A stretch of DNA of 6,986 bases from an uncultured Clostridia bacterium. GTDB lineage: Bacteria; Bacillota; Clostridia; Christensenellales; Borkfalkiaceae. Under the pieces are notes generated by a model, which worked only from the letters and a program-made list of their open reading frames with translations, was not told the origin of the DNA and did no database searches. The first letter of the stretch is position 1, and each line of letters starts with the position of its first letter. Position numbers and translations under genes: made by a program. Below are positions 5,510 through 6,986 of this stretch, piece after piece. The stretch lies in the NCBI GenBank assembly GCA_946624395.1, contig CAMORY010000117.1:1-6986 (forward strand), read 5' to 3'.

Positions 5510-6607
5510 TTAAAAATCCTTTTTCATCTCTTCGAGTAGTTTTCTTTCAAACAACCCTAAACCCCGTAAATTGCATTTATTTGCTTCTATTACCCCTTTC
5601 CTGTAAAAGATATCAAGCGCCGCCTTTTCTTCCTTTATATAAAGCAAATAAGCCGTTTTGGCGCGAATTTCCGCAGAGCCGTTGCGCCTACCTAGATATT
5701 TTTCAAGTTCCGCCATCAAATCGTCCGCCGTTTCTTCGTCTTTATCGAACGTGCAAGCGTTATATAGCGCGTCGGTTTTTACGGCGTTTAAATATGCTTT
5801 AGGCAGGTAGTCCGCTATTGATAGCAATCTGTCCGTAGTTTTCTTTGCGTTTACGTAATCTTTTTTATCCAGATAGTAGCAATACCGCGCGGATAAAAGC
5901 ATAGCGAAATTCAAGTCGTCTTCAGATAGTTGCGGCAAATCGAAATAATACTTTTCGTCTATTTCCGCAGGGGTTTTGCCGCTATATAGTTCCGACTGAA
6001 CGGCAAGCATACTTAAAATTACTTTAGTATCGCCGTCCATCTTTTTTATACCGAATAATACTTTTCCGTCGTTGCCCGCCCCGCCAGAAGACATAGGAAG
6101 GGCGTTTCCGAAAAACATATACACGCCGATAGGTAAAAACATTGCCCAAGCCGCAAACCCGAATAGCGACAGTTTTTCAACCAAAAACAAAGGAATTACA
6201 CCTATAAGCATAGGTATTACCGTAGCGACAAGCCCGCCGAGCGTCATTTTCTTAAGCCTTACGGCAAGATTTTCGGTGGATTTCGGCACCATTTCGGTAT
6301 ACCCCGCTTCGTCGCCCATCATAACGAAATCGAAGACGATTTTGCCCCTTTCTTTACTCCACTTGAAAAACCAGATAGTCATAGAAAGAAAGTCGAACCC
6401 GTTTATCTTTCCCGCTATAAAATGCCCTAATTCGTGAAAACAAGTGCAAATCACACCCGCAATCACCGCACCCGCGGCAAAACAGGCGATAACCGTTCCG
6501 AGAGTCGCGTCGAAAGTACCGTTTGCGATAAGAACTACCGCCATAAGCCCCAAAGCGGTAAGCACTATCACCGCAACGTTGTTTATAAAATTTATTCTTC
6601 TGCTCAT
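5510..6607 (-). CDS. M50-family (site-2-protease-like) membrane zinc metalloprotease with helical C-terminal domain
   Basis: A 365-aa integral membrane protein. The zinc motif HELGH (58-62, Glu59 catalytic) ends a hydrophobic segment. GNDGK (178-182), with Asp180 as the likely third zinc ligand, lies after another. Four hydrophobic stretches are visible at about 8-30, 36-57, 122-143 and 148-168, which fits the site-2-protease core. M50 enzymes cleave transmembrane segments, for example of anti-sigma factors or signal peptides. The substrate here is unknown. No PDZ or CBS domain is seen. Residues about 190-365 form a charged, Tyr/Leu-rich, helical soluble region suggestive of TPR-like repeats, by inspection only. 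GGAG (6613-6616) precedes the ATG by 5 nt. The start overlaps the upstream Ppx/GppA stop by 4 bp (ATGA), implying translational coupling. The motif pair makes the family assignment good. Confidence 0.85.
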   Translation of the reverse strand: MSRRINFINNVAVIVLTALGLMAVVLIANGTFDATLGTVIACFAAGAVIAGVICTCFHELGHFIAGKINGFDFLSMTIWFFKWSKERGKIVFDFVMMGDEAGYTEMVPKSTENLAVRLKKMTLGGLVATVIPMLIGVIPLFLVEKLSLFGFAAWAMFLPIGVYMFFGNALPMSSGGAGNDGKVLFGIKKMDGDTKVILSMLAVQSELYSGKTPAEIDEKYYFDLPQLSEDDLNFAMLLSARYCYYLDKKDYVNAKKTTDRLLSIADYLPKAYLNAVKTDALYNACTFDKDEETADDLMAELEKYLGRRNGSAEIRAKTAYLLYIKEEKAALDIFYRKGVIEANKCNLRGLGLFERKLLEEMKKDF

Positions 6608-6986
6608 TTTTTCTCCGTTATATACTTTAAGTACCCTTCAAGATTATCGCTTTCGCTTACCGTAAAATACGGTGCGCCCGTGTATTCCGCCACGGCGTTA
6701 AATATCGCCGCCCCCGCGTGAATTATATCCGCTCTCTCTTTCTGTATACCCGCAGTCTCTTTTCTCTCTTCTACAGAAAGCGCCGCAATACCGTCTGCAA
6801 GCCGCGCAATTTCGGCTTTGGAAAGTTTATACCCGTCCACCTTTTCGGGGTCGTAGACGGCAAGTTGTTGGCTTGCTGCGGCAAGCGTAGTGCACGTTCC
6901 GCCTATACAATAAAAATCTACGGGCGGAATATCTCCGTACTCTTTTACTACGGTTTTTACGTATTCCTTTATCGCCTTATAGTCTT
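6604..6986 (-). CDS. Ppx/GppA-family phosphatase, C-terminal part (5' end outside window)
   Basis: The last 126 codons of a gene that runs off the right edge. The reading frame is open to the boundary, so the GTG at 6838-6840 is internal. Recognisable Ppx/GppA landmarks are IGGTCTTLAA (about residues 29-38 of the visible part), a YDPEKVDGYKLS segment, an ERADIIHAGAAI block and a terminal VSESDNLEGYL. The family consists of ASKHA-fold phosphohydrolases acting on inorganic polyphosphate and/or pppGpp. Which substrate is used cannot be told from this piece. The protein stops right after the ASKHA domain, so there is no C-terminal HD-like domain of the long enterobacterial type. Its TGA overlaps the start of the M50 protease gene, and the protease Shine-Dalgarno lies inside its last codons. 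Confidence 0.88.
   Translation of the reverse strand, partial: DYKAIKEYVKTVVKEYGDIPPVDFYCIGGTCTTLAAASQQLAVYDPEKVDGYKLSKAEIARLADGIAALSVEERKETAGIQKERADIIHAGAAIFNAVAEYTGAPYFTVSESDNLEGYLKYITEKK
6613..6616 (-). promoter_or_regulatory. Ribosome binding site of the M50 protease gene
   Basis: GGAG on the minus strand, 5 nt before the ATG and within the final codons (Thr-Glu-Lys-Lys) of the upstream phosphatase gene. It fixes the protease start at 6607 and supports coupled translation of the two genes. Confidence 0.75.

Noticed and set aside
6604..6840. A stand-alone 78-aa protein starting at a GTG at 6840
   Set aside because: The frame stays open to the window edge, and upstream residues match the Ppx/GppA GGT motif, so the GTG is an internal valine codon.

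Overview
This window looks like chromosomal DNA from a bacterium of the Bacillota, most likely a Clostridia-type lineage. The taxonomic call is inference. It rests on a short Gram-positive-type GyrB (636 aa), a gyrB-gyrA operon, purine-rich Shine-Dalgarno sites, tRNAs with encoded CCA, AT-rich intergenic DNA with TG-extended -10 promoters, and many stem-loop terminators. I cannot name a genus.

Layout, left to right. (1) 1-390, plus strand: a small tRNA operon. It has a good sigma-A-type promoter (94-122), tRNA-Leu(UAA) at 139-225, tRNA-Thr(GGU) at 274-349 and a strong intrinsic terminator (355-389). (2) 390-670: a gene-free stretch. It holds two displaced copies of the tRNA-Thr 3' end, one direct (470-490) and one inverted (390-401), followed by three consecutive hairpins (514-543, 555-609, 620-656). 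The first and last hairpins share the same arms and lie just downstream of gyrA. (3) 671-5104, minus strand: gyrB then gyrA, encoding both subunits of DNA gyrase, 15 bp apart, driven by a promoter at 5141-5169. (4) 5105-5287: a very AT-rich divergent intergenic region. (5) 5288-5434, plus strand: a 48-aa protein with four CxxC pairs. (6) 5452-5495: a 20-bp perfect hairpin that can serve as a shared terminator for the convergent genes on each side. (7) 5510-6986, minus strand: the 3' end of a Ppx/GppA-family phosphatase gene, overlapping by 4 bp (ATGA) a gene for an M50-type membrane zinc metalloprotease with an unusual helical C-terminal domain.

The core is housekeeping: gyrase and two tRNAs. 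The least conventional parts are the tRNA-derived repeats next to tRNA-Thr, the hairpin cluster behind gyrA, the small multi-CxxC protein divergent from gyrB, and the coupled Ppx/GppA-M50 gene pair. I found no CRISPR array, no transposase or integrase gene and no recognisable riboswitch. I saw no convincing evidence of a complete, previously undescribed multi-gene system.
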